Source: Actinoplanes flavus (lineage in GTDB: Bacteria; Actinomycetota; Actinomycetes; Mycobacteriales; Micromonosporaceae). From it: a stretch of 64,000 nt of DNA. Under the pieces are notes generated by a model. It made no database searches. It was not told where the DNA came from and saw only the letters and a list, made by a program, of their open reading frames with translations. The stretch spans positions 1-64,000 of the forward strand of contig NZ_JAGFNS010000004.1 of NCBI RefSeq assembly GCF_017592555.1, in the 5' to 3' direction. Every line of letters starts with the position of its first letter. The first letter of the stretch is position 1. Of the stretch, positions 43,277 to 52,770 are shown piece after piece. The translations under genes were made by a program, and so were the position numbers.

Positions 43277-45211
43277 TCAGTCCGGTTCCGGGACGTCTGC
43301 CAGGAATTCGTCGAGCCGGTGGCGGCGGCGGGCGTGCTCGGCGGACAGGTGAGCGCGGGTGAACGACTCCGGCCGGTGGCGCAGCCGCGAGCGGCCGACC
43401 GGGGTGCGGAACTCGTCGTCCGGCACGGCGGCGGCGCCCGGCGGCAGCAGGGCCAGCAACTCGTCGTAGACGGCGACCGACGTGGCCAGGGCGGCCAGCA
43501 TCGCCTCCCAGCTGTCGTCGTCCCAGTCGCCGGCGGCCGCGTGCTCGAGCTGGTTCGCCCGTTCCGCGTTCATCTCGCCGATCATCCACAGCTGACCGGC
43601 GTCGAGCAGGGCGGACGGCCCGTCGCCGGGCATGCTCAGCCCGTACCCCAGGGGGTCCGGGTCGGGGTCGTCGCGCGGCACCGTGAAGACGAACCCGCGC
43701 TCGCGCCGGCAGGCCAGGCAGACCCCGTGGTAGCGCAGCGTGAGCCGGGCCGGGTCGCCGCCGCGCTCCTGGACCTGCCGGTGGAACTCGGCCTCCCCGC
43801 ACACGCACCGGTGCAGGTCCATGAACATCAGCGCCTCGGTGACGCCCCGGGCCGGCAGCGGGTGCAGCTCCGGCCCGGGATCCTCCGGCCCGGACGCCGC
43901 CAGGTAGTCGTCGCGGGCGGCGAGCATCCGCGGCCACCGGAACCGATCGGGTTCGGCGGCGTGCATCTGGAGCCCGTGCCGGCCCCGGATCTCCTCCTCC
44001 GGTACGACGTCGGCGCCGGGCGGCACGAACAGCATCGCCTCCTCGACCGAGGACGCGGCCAACTTCATGTTCATCGCGTGCGTCTGCTCGTCGCCGGCCG
44101 CGTACACCGTCGCCATCACCAGCCACTGACCGGGATCGACCACGTGCGACGGCTCGGCACGCGGCGACATCTGCCAGTGGGCGGTGCTCAGCGTGCCGGG
44201 GCGGACGGTGAACCGGAACCGGAAGCGGTGCCACACCCGGCGGGTGCAGCGGGCCTTGACGGTCAGCACCTCGTGGTCGCCCGCCGGCAGGCTGCGCTCG
44301 CCGAAGGACAGCAGCTTGCCGCCGCAGCGGCACTCCTGGAAGTCCAGGAACATGCTGGCGTCGTAGCCGGACCGGGCCAGCGGCGGCTTCATCGGGGCGG
44401 TGCGTTCCGCCGGCGGCGGTCCGAAGACCGCCACGAACTCGGCGAGATCCAGGCGGCGCCGCGCCAGCTCACGATCGATGCGGGGTACGCCGAAGTCCGC
44501 CGCCCGCTGTCGGAGTGCCTCGAGCCCGGCGGCCGTCCAGAGGTGGCGCACCGGCACCCGCCCGGTCCCGGCGGGCACGAGCCGGGACACCTCGGCGGCG
44601 CCGTCGACGGCCCACTCCAGCAGGTGGCGGGCCCGCTCGTGTTCGGCGGCGGTGGGCCGGCGCTGCCCGAACACCCGCAGCAGTTCGGCGGCCCGCCGGG
44701 CGCACCGGCGGGAGTGCTCCTGCCATTGGGCGGCGTCGAGCAGCCCGTCCGAGGCGGGGTCGACCAGGACCGTGCGCTCGCCGTGCCGGACCGCTGTCCG
44801 GTCGGCCGTGATCCGAGCCTCGCCGTCCGGCTCGCCGGTGAGGTAGAGGACCGCCTCGGTGACCGACCGGGCGACCGGCTCGAACTCGGCTCCGGGCAGC
44901 CCGCCGCTCATCCAGCTCAGGTCCTGGTGGGTGAGGCCGGACTCGGCGAGCAGTTCGGCGACCACCTCGCGCGGGGGCCGGGCCGTGTAGTGCACGACCT
45001 CGACCCCCGGCTCGGCGTCGTACTGCAGGCGACCGAAACCGATCAGGTCGCCGCCGGCCAGCCGGATGAGGGCGAGTGCCGCCGGGCCGAGATCGTCGTC
45101 GACGGGTTCGAACCGGAGCCCGAACCTGCTCTCCACCGTGGCCCGGTCGAGGCGCAGGCGGGCCAGGTAGGAACTCGGGCCTCTCCGGACCCCGACAGCG
45201 ACGGCTTCCAC
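43277..45211 (-). CDS. Large hypothetical protein with duplicated cysteine-motif domains
   Basis: A 644-residue cytoplasmic protein of unknown function. Two related segments are visible: one with FLDFQECRCGGKLLSFGE and a later ARCTRRVWHRFRFRF, another with FMDLHRCVCGEAEFHRQ and GVCLACRRERGFVF. Both have a CxC pair and later cysteine(s) before an aromatic strand, so each may bind a metal; the first copy has lost one cysteine of the second pair. The N-terminal 250 residues look like a third, cysteine-free relative (SVTEAVLYLTGEPDGEARI). No transmembrane segments. It stands alone between the chitinase and mannanase genes. Confidence 0.7.
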   Translation of the reverse strand: MEAVAVGVRRGPSSYLARLRLDRATVESRFGLRFEPVDDDLGPAALALIRLAGGDLIGFGRLQYDAEPGVEVVHYTARPPREVVAELLAESGLTHQDLSWMSGGLPGAEFEPVARSVTEAVLYLTGEPDGEARITADRTAVRHGERTVLVDPASDGLLDAAQWQEHSRRCARRAAELLRVFGQRRPTAAEHERARHLLEWAVDGAAEVSRLVPAGTGRVPVRHLWTAAGLEALRQRAADFGVPRIDRELARRRLDLAEFVAVFGPPPAERTAPMKPPLARSGYDASMFLDFQECRCGGKLLSFGERSLPAGDHEVLTVKARCTRRVWHRFRFRFTVRPGTLSTAHWQMSPRAEPSHVVDPGQWLVMATVYAAGDEQTHAMNMKLAASSVEEAMLFVPPGADVVPEEEIRGRHGLQMHAAEPDRFRWPRMLAARDDYLAASGPEDPGPELHPLPARGVTEALMFMDLHRCVCGEAEFHRQVQERGGDPARLTLRYHGVCLACRRERGFVFTVPRDDPDPDPLGYGLSMPGDGPSALLDAGQLWMIGEMNAERANQLEHAAAGDWDDDSWEAMLAALATSVAVYDELLALLPPGAAAVPDDEFRTPVGRSRLRHRPESFTRAHLSAEHARRRHRLDEFLADVPEPD

Positions 45212-45244
45212 CCGGGCGGCACCTCCACATCGGCGCCCGTCAGT

Positions 45245-46612
45245 CTACGAGGCCGCGCAGCTCACCGGGGACGGTACGGCGTTCGTCGCCCCGCTGGAGG
45301 CGGTGAACCCGAAGCTGGTCGTGGCGCCCGCGGCGAGCGTGCCGTTGTACGGCGCGTTGCGGGCGGTGACCGTCTCCCCGGAAGTGGTGACCGTGGTGTT
45401 CCAGGTGTTGGTGAAGCGCTGCCCGTTGGGCCAGGTCCACGTGACGGTCCAGCCGGTGATGGCGCTGCTGCCGGCCTTGACGGTGACCGTGCCCTGGAAG
45501 CCGCCGCCCCACTGGTTGCTGATCGCGTAGGTGGCGGTGCAGCCGCCGGGCGGGGGCGGGTTGCTGGTGCTCGGCGACGGCGAGGCGGAGGAGGAGCTGA
45601 CCGACGGCGACGGCGAGACCCCGCCGAACACCGTGGCCTCCTTCGCGGTGGCCTTGATCCCGTTGGCGCCGTTGAAGATCCGCTGGCCCCAGGTGGTCAG
45701 CTGCGCCGGGTTGAAGTTGGTGACCATGTCCAGGTACTCGACGCCGCCGCCGTTGCCGGACCAGGACCAGCCGAGGTAGCCGATGCCGCGCTGCTGGGTG
45801 GTGGCGAAGATGGTGTCCTCGTCGGGGTTGCCGTCGGAGTGGTCGTGCCCGAACTCGCCGACCACGATCGGCAGGTTCGCCGTCTGGAACCGGCCCAGGT
45901 AGTCGTTGATCTCGGCGGCGGTGTCGAAGACGCCGTACATGTGGATCGAGAAGACGGTGTTGCGCTGCGGGTCGGCGGCGAACACCGAGGCGGCGTTGTC
46001 GCGCATGATGAACTGCCAGTCCTGGCCCCAGTTCGGCGCGTCCACCATGATCTGGTGCTGGAAGCCGGCGGCGCGCAGCCGGGTGATGGCCGTCTTGGTG
46101 TCGGCGGTCCAGTTGGCGGCCGCGGTGCCGTTGCCGTACGGCTCGTTGCCGATGTTGAGGATGACGAAGTTCTCCTGGCCGGTCAGGGCGCTCTTGATGG
46201 AGATCCAGTAGTCGACGGCCTGGGCCAGGGTGGCGGCGCCGGACTGCTCGCCGTAACCGGTGGTGTCGTGCACCTCCAGCACGCAGATCAGCCGGTTGGC
46301 CTTGCACTGGCTGATCACGGTGGTGACGTCGGAGGCGGAGTTGGCCGTCCAGCGCTGGCCGCTGCCCAGCACGACGCGGACCGTGTTGGCGCCGAGGGCC
46401 TTGATGTTGGCCAGCGAGGTGCTGGTCTGGCCCGCATACCAGGTGTGGGCGTGATTGACGCCACGCATCAGGAACGTGTTGCCGTTGGCATCCAGGATGC
46501 GGGTGCCGGAGACGGTGAATCCGGCCGCGGCCTGGGCGGGCTGGGCCAGCGTCAGGACGGCCGCGGCGGTGGTCAGGACGGCCGCGAGGCCACCCCACCA
46601 TTTCGCTCTCAT
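45245..46612 (-). CDS. Secreted endo-1,4-beta-mannanase, GH5 subfamily 8, with CBM2
   Basis: A 455-residue exported enzyme that cuts the mannan backbone. A signal peptide covers about residues 1-29. The barrel carries GVNHAHTWY, EVHDTTGYGEQSGA, Glu157 in NIGNEPYGN (acid/base) and Glu253 in VGEFGHDHSDGNPDEDT (nucleophile), all typical of bacterial GH5_8 mannanases. A Ser/Pro linker leads to a cellulose-binding CBM2 (about 356-455, with WGGGFQGTVTV and WTWPNGQRFTNTWN). GGAGG lies six bases before the ATG. It is divergent from an Opp-type transporter. A general cellulase is less likely given the motifs. Confidence 0.94.
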   Translation of the reverse strand: MRAKWWGGLAAVLTTAAAVLTLAQPAQAAAGFTVSGTRILDANGNTFLMRGVNHAHTWYAGQTSTSLANIKALGANTVRVVLGSGQRWTANSASDVTTVISQCKANRLICVLEVHDTTGYGEQSGAATLAQAVDYWISIKSALTGQENFVILNIGNEPYGNGTAAANWTADTKTAITRLRAAGFQHQIMVDAPNWGQDWQFIMRDNAASVFAADPQRNTVFSIHMYGVFDTAAEINDYLGRFQTANLPIVVGEFGHDHSDGNPDEDTIFATTQQRGIGYLGWSWSGNGGGVEYLDMVTNFNPAQLTTWGQRIFNGANGIKATAKEATVFGGVSPSPSVSSSSASPSPSTSNPPPPGGCTATYAISNQWGGGFQGTVTVKAGSSAITGWTVTWTWPNGQRFTNTWNTTVTTSGETVTARNAPYNGTLAAGATTSFGFTASSGATNAVPSPVSCAAS

Positions 46613-46659
46613 GGGGATCCTCCGGGGGACGGGGATGGGGACGGGGGCTTGCCGGGAGA

Positions 46660-46688
46660 ATCTAAAAGGACTTAACTAAGTGGGTCAA
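46660..46688 (-). promoter_or_regulatory. Mannanase promoter with ACTTAACTAAGT operator in the spacer
   Basis: On the minus strand TTGACC (46688-46683) is followed after 17 bases by TTAGAT (46665-46660). The spacer contains the inverted repeat ACTTA-AC-TAAGT (46670-46681). A TTAA-rich dyad of this kind is typical of ROK/NagC-type regulators, and a ROK gene is encoded at 54932-56464. Confidence 0.6.
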
Positions 46689-46727
46689 CCCAGAATCTCA
46701 GTCGATCATGGTCGATGCAAGTCGGCC

Positions 46728-46757
46728 TTGACACCGCAAACTTAAGCCGCTTAATAA
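46728..46757 (+). promoter_or_regulatory. Opp-type transporter promoter with TTAAGCCGCTTAA dyad
   Basis: TTGACA (46728-46733) and TAATAA (46752-46757) are 18 bases apart, close to consensus. The spacer contains the perfect inverted repeat TTAAG-CCG-CTTAA (46742-46754), which overlaps the -10. It lies 60 bases from the mannanase dyad, so one regulator could control both directions. Confidence 0.65.
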
Positions 46758-46839
46758 TGATCAGCATCGAAGACGATCCCTGCTTCCCGCCCCGGGCAGC
46801 GGATGGTCCGCGCACCCCCACTCGCGGAGGAACTCGACG

Positions 46840-48519
46840 ATGTCCATCCCCAGCGCACGCCGGATCCTCGCCGCGGCCGCCGCGGCGCTCCTGCTGGCCG
46901 GCTGCACCGGCGCCGACGGCGACGACAAGTCCGGCGCCGCCGACAGCTCGATCACCGTGTTCAACGGCGCGAACGGCGCCATCGTGGAGAACTGGAACCC
47001 GTTCTCACCGACTCAGCTGCAACCCACCAACGGCACCATGTACGAGGCGCTGTTCTGGTACAACCTGGCCACCGACGCGCCGCCGCAGCCGATGCTCGCC
47101 ACCGGCTACTCGTGGAACGCCGACGGCACCGAGCTGACCATCACCGCCCGCGAGGGCGTCAAGTGGTCCGACGGGCAGCCCTTCACCGCCAAGGACGTGG
47201 CCTTCACCTTCGACCTGATCAAGCGCACCAAGGCGATCAACGCCACCAACCTGGACATCACGAGCGCGGTGGCCAAGGACGACAAGACCGCGGTGATCAC
47301 CTTCGGGACCAAGTCGTTCACCGACGAGGCGGCCATCATCGGCCACACCCCGATGATCCCCGAACACATCTGGAGCAAGATCCCCGACCCCGAGAAGACG
47401 ATCAACCAGAACCCGGTCGGCACCGGCCCGTTCAAGCTGAAGTCCTTCTCGGCGCAGAGCTTCGTCATCGAGAAGAACCCGAACTACTGGCAGCCGGGCA
47501 AGCCGCGGATCCAGAACGTGCGCTACATCTCGCTGGCCACCGCCGACGCCGCGAGCGCCGCGCTGACCGCCGGCCAGGTCGACTGGATGAGTTCCTACCT
47601 GCCCGGCCTCGACCAGCTGCTGAAGAACCACAAGGATCTGTCGTATGTGAACACGCCCACCATGACGACGTCGATCTTCACCTGCTCGGGCACCGAGTAC
47701 GGCTGCAAGGGCCCGCAGACCGACCCCGCCGTGCGCCAGGCGATCTACCACGCCATCAACCGCGATCAGCTCAACAAGCTGGCCGGCGGCGGGTTCGCGG
47801 CCACCGCCTCGCCCACCATGCTGCTGCCCGAGCGCGACCAGAAGTGGATCGCGGACCCGTCCCAGCAGGCCATCCCAGGCACCGGCGACGCCGCGAAGGC
47901 CAACCAGATCCTCGACGCGGCCGGCTGGGCCAAGGGCGCCGACGGCATCCGCGCCAAGGGTGGCGAGCGGCTGTCGATGACCATCCAGACGGTCAGCGGC
48001 TGGAGCGACTACATCTCGCTCAACGACACGATGGCCCAGCAGCTCAAGGAGGTCGGCATCGAGCTCAAGCCGACCCAGCTGTCCTGGAACGAGTGGAACA
48101 ACAACCAGGTGCAGGGCCGTTTCCAGCTCTCGCTGGACTCGATCGGGCTCGGCGCCAACTCCAACCCGTACCACATCTACCAGCCGAAGTACGCCAGCGG
48201 CACCACCGCCAAGGTCGGCGAGAGCGCCCGGACCAGCGGCAACTTCGCCCGCTACCACAACGATGCGGTCGACAAGGCGATCACGGCGGCGGCCGGCACC
48301 AACGACGAGGCCACCCAGAAAGAGCAATACAAGATCATTCAAACCGAGATCGTACGGGACCTGCCGTACATCCCGATCTATGTGAACTCGCTGCTCACCG
48401 AGTTCAACACGAGCCGTGCCACCGGCTGGCCCAGCAACGACAACAAGTACGCGCTGCCCGCCTCCTGGAAGATCTGGGACAACGGCATCGTCCTGGCCAC
48501 CATCACGCCGGCGAAGTAG
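46840..48519 (+). CDS. Opp/Dpp-type ABC transporter substrate-binding lipoprotein
   Basis: A 559-residue family 5 extracellular solute-binding protein with lipobox LAGC at about residues 19-22. Family 5 proteins usually bind peptides, but some, as in Thermotoga, bind manno- or cello-oligosaccharides. The divergent mannanase and shared control region make a manno-oligosaccharide ligand the best guess. Typical motifs include ITAREGVKWSDGQPFTAKDV and NPVGTGPFKLKSF. GGAGG lies ten bases before the ATG. It heads a five-gene transporter operon. Confidence 0.92.
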   Translation: MSIPSARRILAAAAAALLLAGCTGADGDDKSGAADSSITVFNGANGAIVENWNPFSPTQLQPTNGTMYEALFWYNLATDAPPQPMLATGYSWNADGTELTITAREGVKWSDGQPFTAKDVAFTFDLIKRTKAINATNLDITSAVAKDDKTAVITFGTKSFTDEAAIIGHTPMIPEHIWSKIPDPEKTINQNPVGTGPFKLKSFSAQSFVIEKNPNYWQPGKPRIQNVRYISLATADAASAALTAGQVDWMSSYLPGLDQLLKNHKDLSYVNTPTMTTSIFTCSGTEYGCKGPQTDPAVRQAIYHAINRDQLNKLAGGGFAATASPTMLLPERDQKWIADPSQQAIPGTGDAAKANQILDAAGWAKGADGIRAKGGERLSMTIQTVSGWSDYISLNDTMAQQLKEVGIELKPTQLSWNEWNNNQVQGRFQLSLDSIGLGANSNPYHIYQPKYASGTTAKVGESARTSGNFARYHNDAVDKAITAAAGTNDEATQKEQYKIIQTEIVRDLPYIPIYVNSLLTEFNTSRATGWPSNDNKYALPASWKIWDNGIVLATITPAK

Positions 48520-48526
48520 CCCGGCC

Positions 48527-49516
48527 GTGCGCTACCTGTCCCGCAAACTCGGGTTCTACCTGGTCGCCCTCTGGGCGGCACTGACCCTCAACTTCCTCAT
48601 CCCCCGGATGATGCCCGGCGACCCCGTCGAGATCATGCTGGCCAAGCTGGGGCAGAAGGGGCCGGTCACGCCGGAGTCCCGGGAGGCGATCGAGGCGATG
48701 CTGGGCACCGACTCGAGCCGGCCGCTGTGGGCCCAGTACGGCGACTACCTTGCGGGACTGGCCAACGGGGACCTGGGCGTCTCTCTGGTCTTCTTCCCGG
48801 CCCCGGTCAGCTCGATCATCGGGCAGACCCTGCCCTGGACGATCGGCCTGATCGGACTGGCCACGATCATCTCCTTCCTGACCGGCGTGGGCCTGGGCAC
48901 CCTCGCCGGCTGGAAGCGGGGCTCGTGGATGGACAACCTGATCCCGGTCACCACGATGTTCCAGTCCGTGCCGTACTTCTGGCTGGCCCTGATCCTGCTC
49001 TTCCTGCTCGGCAGCGTCTGGCCGGTCTTCCCGCTCAACGGCGGCTACGACGTCTACAACGTCACCCCGGGCTGGAACGGTCCGTTCCTCGCCTCGGTCG
49101 TCTACTACGGCACCCTGCCGGCGCTCACCATCATCCTGTCGTCCATCGGCGGGTGGATGCTCGGCATGCGCAACATGATGGTCTCCACCCTGTCCGACGA
49201 CTACATGGTCACGGCCGAGGCCAAGGGCCTGCGCTCCCGGCGGATCATGCTGCGGTACGCGGCCCGCAACGCCGTCCTGCCGTCCATCTCCGGGTTCGCC
49301 ATCTCGCTCGGCTTCGTGGTCGCCGGTTCGATCATCACCGAGGCGGTGTTCTCCTACCCGGGCATCGGGTCGGCGCTGCTCCAGGCGGTCGGCGGCAACG
49401 ACTACGCCCTCATGCAGGGCATTCTCCTGATCATCACGCTGTCGGTACTGGGCGCCAACCTGCTGGTCGACCTCCTGTACTCGGTCATCGACCCGCGCAT
49501 CCGGGCGCGGGGCTGA
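48527..49516 (+). CDS. Opp/Dpp-type permease, B subunit
   Basis: A 329-residue membrane protein with six helices and the DppB-family pattern (FLIPRMMPGDPVEIML near the N-terminus, AEAKGLRSRRIMLRYAARNA as the EAA loop, and GIGSALLQAVGGNDYALMQG near the end). It starts with GTG seven bases after the binding-protein stop. It pairs with the next gene to form the channel. Confidence 0.93.
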   Translation: MRYLSRKLGFYLVALWAALTLNFLIPRMMPGDPVEIMLAKLGQKGPVTPESREAIEAMLGTDSSRPLWAQYGDYLAGLANGDLGVSLVFFPAPVSSIIGQTLPWTIGLIGLATIISFLTGVGLGTLAGWKRGSWMDNLIPVTTMFQSVPYFWLALILLFLLGSVWPVFPLNGGYDVYNVTPGWNGPFLASVVYYGTLPALTIILSSIGGWMLGMRNMMVSTLSDDYMVTAEAKGLRSRRIMLRYAARNAVLPSISGFAISLGFVVAGSIITEAVFSYPGIGSALLQAVGGNDYALMQGILLIITLSVLGANLLVDLLYSVIDPRIRARG

Positions 49517-49529
49517 GGAAGGGAACGCC

Positions 49530-50474
49530 ATGGCCGCCGCCGACACCGTCACCGTGAACCTCGCCGTTCCACGCCGCCGCCTCACCTGGCCGCCGATGAC
49601 CGGCAAACTGGCCACCGGCCTGATCATCGCCGGGCTCATCACCCTGTTCGGGCTGGTCGGGCCGCTGTTCGTCCAGGACCCGGCCAAGGTCGACGACATC
49701 GGTCTCACCCCACCCAGCGCCGAGCATCTGCTCGGCACCACCCAGACCGGGCAGGACGTGCTCGCCCAGCTCGCCCACGCCACCCGCGGCTCGCTGATCG
49801 TCGGCGCCGTCGTCGGGCTGCTCACCCTGATCCTGTCCGGCTTCTTCGGCATCGTCGGGGCGTACGCGGGCGGCTGGCTCGACGAGGCGTTCTCCCTGTT
49901 CACCAACGTCGTCCTGGTCATCCCCGGGCTGCCCGTGGTGATCGTCATCTCGGCCTACGTCGCCGATCGCAGCCTCCTGCTCGTCGCGATCGTCCTGGCG
50001 ATCACCAGCTGGGCCGGGTCCGCGCGCGTGCTGCGCGGCTCCACCCTCAGCCTGCGCAGCCGTGACTACGTGCTGGCCAGCCGGGTCGCCGGGGAACGAC
50101 GATGGCGGATCCTGCTGGTCGAGATCCTGCCCAACCTCATCCCCCTGCTCGCCTCCCAGGTGGTCTTCGCGGTCATCTTCGCCATCCTGGGCGAGGCCGG
50201 CCTCTCCTACCTCGGGCTGGGCGCCACCGAGTCGTTCACCTGGGGCACCATGCTCTACTACGCGCAGAACGGGCTCGCCCTGCGCCTCGGCGCGTGGTGG
50301 TGGTTCGTACCCCCGGGGTTGATGCTGGCCCTCTTCGGCGCCGCCCTGTCCCTGATCAACTTCTCGATCGACGAGATCATCAACCCGAAGCTGCGCAACC
50401 AGACCCGGGGTGCCCGCCGCGGCTGGCGGATGTCCCGCGAGCAGCTCCGTAGGGCCAAGGAGTCGACGCTGTGA
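49530..50474 (+). CDS. Opp/Dpp-type permease, C subunit
   Basis: A 314-residue membrane protein. HLLGTTQTGQDVLAQLAHAT and the EAA loop ASRVAGERRWRILLVEILPN are typical of DppC/OppC subunits. GAGGAAGGGA stands before the ATG. Its stop overlaps the GTG of the first ATPase by four bases. Confidence 0.93.
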   Translation: MAAADTVTVNLAVPRRRLTWPPMTGKLATGLIIAGLITLFGLVGPLFVQDPAKVDDIGLTPPSAEHLLGTTQTGQDVLAQLAHATRGSLIVGAVVGLLTLILSGFFGIVGAYAGGWLDEAFSLFTNVVLVIPGLPVVIVISAYVADRSLLLVAIVLAITSWAGSARVLRGSTLSLRSRDYVLASRVAGERRWRILLVEILPNLIPLLASQVVFAVIFAILGEAGLSYLGLGATESFTWGTMLYYAQNGLALRLGAWWWFVPPGLMLALFGAALSLINFSIDEIINPKLRNQTRGARRGWRMSREQLRRAKESTL

Positions 50475-51304
50475 GCGAACCGGTCCTGACCATCGAGAAC
50501 CTCAGCGTCGACTACCTGGTCGACCCGGTCGTGCACGCCGTCCGGGACGTGTCGCTGACCCTGCGGCGCGGCGAGGTGCTCGGCCTCGCGGGGGAGAGCG
50601 GCTGCGGCAAGAGCACCCTCGCCTACGCGATCGTGCGCCTGCTCAAACCACCCGCCATGATCACGTCGGGGCGGGCGGTCTTCCACTCACGCGACGGCGC
50701 CGACATCGACTGGGGTGATCTCAGCCCGGAGGACCTGCGGGCCGCCCGCTGGGACAAGATCTCCATGGTGTTCCAGGGCGCCATGAACTCCCTCAACCCG
50801 GTCATCTCGATCCGCGACCAGTTCGAGGACATCTTCACCACCCACCGGCCCGCCATGTCCCGCCGCGACCGCCGCCTGCGCTGCGGCGACCTGCTCGAAT
50901 CCGTCGGCGTCGACCGGGCACGGCTCACCTCGTACCCCCATGAGCTGTCCGGCGGCATGCGGCAGCGCGTCATGATCGCCATGGCCATGGCCCTGGAGCC
51001 ACAGATCATGATCATGGATGAGCCGACCACCGCGCTCGACGTCGTCGTGCAACGCGAGATCCTCCGCGAGCTCACCCGGCTGCGTGACGAACACGGCTTC
51101 GCCGTCGTCTTCATCACCCACGACCTGCCGCTGCTGCTGGAGATCAGCGACCGGATCGCGGTCATGCGCGACGGCGCGATCGCCGAACTCGGCGACGCCT
51201 ACCAGCTCTACACGTCACCCCGCCACGACTACACCAAACAGCTGCTGGCGTCCTTCCCCAGCCTCACCGGCGACCGCGGCTCCTTTCTCAGGGAATCAGC
51301 ATGA
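50471..51304 (+). CDS. Opp/Dpp-type ATPase, D subunit
   Basis: A 277-residue ABC ATPase. Walker A is GESGCGKS, the signature is LSGGMRQR, Walker B is IMIMDEPTTALD and the switch histidine is in FITHDLP. The start is GTG in an overlap with the permease stop. In contrast to the two CUT1 transporters in the window, this system brings its own ATPases. Confidence 0.95.
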   Translation: MSEPVLTIENLSVDYLVDPVVHAVRDVSLTLRRGEVLGLAGESGCGKSTLAYAIVRLLKPPAMITSGRAVFHSRDGADIDWGDLSPEDLRAARWDKISMVFQGAMNSLNPVISIRDQFEDIFTTHRPAMSRRDRRLRCGDLLESVGVDRARLTSYPHELSGGMRQRVMIAMAMALEPQIMIMDEPTTALDVVVQREILRELTRLRDEHGFAVVFITHDLPLLLEISDRIAVMRDGAIAELGDAYQLYTSPRHDYTKQLLASFPSLTGDRGSFLRESA

Positions 51305-52107
51305 CCACACTCGACGTGCGCGGGCTCTGCAAGGACTATCGACTTCGAAACGGCATGCGTACGCGGACGCTGCGCGCCGTCGACGACGTCAGCTTCACCC
51401 TCGACCACGGGCGCACCGTGGCACTGGTCGGGCAGAGCGGCAGCGGCAAGTCCGCCATCGCCCGCCTGCTGTTGCAGCTCGAACAGCCCACCTCCGGGCA
51501 CATCCTGCTCGACGGTGAACCGGTGGCCCGCCGTGGCTCCGCACTCGCGCGCTATCGGCGTACCGTGCAGATGGTTTTTCAAGATCCGTTCGCGTCGCTG
51601 AATCCGTTCCACGACGTCGAGCACCACCTCACCCGGCCGGTGCGGCTGCACCAGCGCGGGCTCAGCGACGCCGAGGTCCACCAACGGGTGCTGCACCTGC
51701 TCGAACGGGTCCGGCTCACACCGGCGGCCGACTTCGCCCGCCGCCGGCCGCACGAACTCTCCGGCGGGCAGCGGCAGCGCGTCGCCATCGCCCGCGCCCT
51801 CGCGCCGTCACCCGGCGTCCTGATCGCCGACGAACCCGTCTCCATGCTCGACGTGTCGATCCGGCTCGGCGTGCTCAACCTGCTCGCCACCCTGCAACGG
51901 GAGGAGGACCTGGGCGTCCTCTACATCACCCACGACCTGGCCACCGCCCGGCACTTCTCCGACGAGATCCTCGTCCTCTACCAGGGCCGGGTCGTCGAAC
52001 GCGGGCCCGCCGACGAGGTCATCCTCCATCCACGGCACGAGTACACGCGTACCCTCGCCGAGGCCGCACCCAACCCGGAACGCCGTCTCGGCGAGCTGCG
52101 CCGCTGA
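51301..52107 (+). CDS. Opp/Dpp-type ATPase, F subunit
   Basis: A 268-residue ABC ATPase, last gene of the operon. Walker A is GQSGSGKS, the signature is LSGGQRQR and Walker B is VLIADEPVSMLD, with the switch in YITHDLA. Its ATG overlaps the previous stop (ATGA). Walker B followed by EPVSMLD instead of EPTSALD is a mild variant. The final codons and stop form the first copy of a 34-base tandem repeat. Confidence 0.95.
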   Translation: MTTLDVRGLCKDYRLRNGMRTRTLRAVDDVSFTLDHGRTVALVGQSGSGKSAIARLLLQLEQPTSGHILLDGEPVARRGSALARYRRTVQMVFQDPFASLNPFHDVEHHLTRPVRLHQRGLSDAEVHQRVLHLLERVRLTPAADFARRRPHELSGGQRQRVAIARALAPSPGVLIADEPVSMLDVSIRLGVLNLLATLQREEDLGVLYITHDLATARHFSDEILVLYQGRVVERGPADEVILHPRHEYTRTLAEAAPNPERRLGELRR

Positions 52108-52176
52108 GGCGGTGTGGCCTCTCGGGAGGCTGTGCCGCTGAGGCGGTGGGGTGTCTCGGGAGGCTATGCCGCTGAG
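52100..52176. repeat. 34-base tandem repeat joining two convergent gene ends
   Basis: GCCGCTGAG occurs at 52100, 52134 and 52168, exactly 34 bases apart, with GGCGGTG and CTCGGGAGGCT blocks in between. Copy 1 holds the TGA of the ATPase gene. The stop codon (52164-52166) and last codons of the convergent flavodoxin gene lie at the junction of copies 2 and 3. Confidence 0.9.
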
Positions 52177-52673
52177 CTGGTGTGCCGGTCCGCGACCTTC
52201 CGCGCCCAGCGACGGGCGCGCTCGATCTCGCCGGCGACCAGCGGGCCGGTCATGCCGCCGACCCGGAAGTCCTCCGCCGGCACCACCGGCTGCCCGCCCA
52301 GACCGTGCAGCCGGCGCAGCGCCTTGCGGGCCGCCGAACCGGTCGGGAACCGGGTGTCCATCCGGGTGTCGAAGGCAGCCACCGGCAGGCCGGCCAGCGG
52401 GGAAGCGGCGTCCAGATACTCCCGGATACCGGTCTCCCGCGCTCCGGCCCGGACCTCGCCCTGCTTCCCGGCGTCCGCCCTGGTCGACGGCCGGCTCAAC
52501 CCGAACGCGTGGGTCGGCGCACCGACCACCAGCAGATCCACGCCCGCGACCGGCGGCCGCTCGCGCACGTCGGCGAGCGTCACCTCGAAGGCACCGGCGA
52601 GCCCCTCGGCCACCGCGTTCGCCACCGCGGCGGTGTTGCCGAACATGGATTCGTAGACGACGAGCGCTCTCAT
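52164..52673 (-). CDS. Flavodoxin-domain protein
   Basis: A 169-residue flavodoxin-like protein. The FMN phosphate loop is seen in YESMFGNTAAVANAVAEGL, and VVGAPTHAFGLSRP forms a second FMN-contacting loop. It is an electron carrier or quinone/menaquinone-linked flavoprotein of the kind common in actinobacteria. Its last codons lie in the 34-base repeat. Confidence 0.88.
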   Translation of the reverse strand: MRALVVYESMFGNTAAVANAVAEGLAGAFEVTLADVRERPPVAGVDLLVVGAPTHAFGLSRPSTRADAGKQGEVRAGARETGIREYLDAASPLAGLPVAAFDTRMDTRFPTGSAARKALRRLHGLGGQPVVPAEDFRVGGMTGPLVAGEIERARRWARKVADRHTSSAA

Positions 52674-52770
52674 CGCAGATCCCTTCCACTGGCCCTTTCC
52701 GCCAGTAGACGCCGCACGCGGCCGCTCCCGTCAGGGCCGGACGGCCCGCGCTGGGACACCTGCTGGCAGG

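Noticed and set aside
43319..46675. A 1118-residue plus-strand frame
   Set aside because: It is antisense to the 644-residue protein and the mannanase, both well supported. The translation is a GC-rich shadow without domains.
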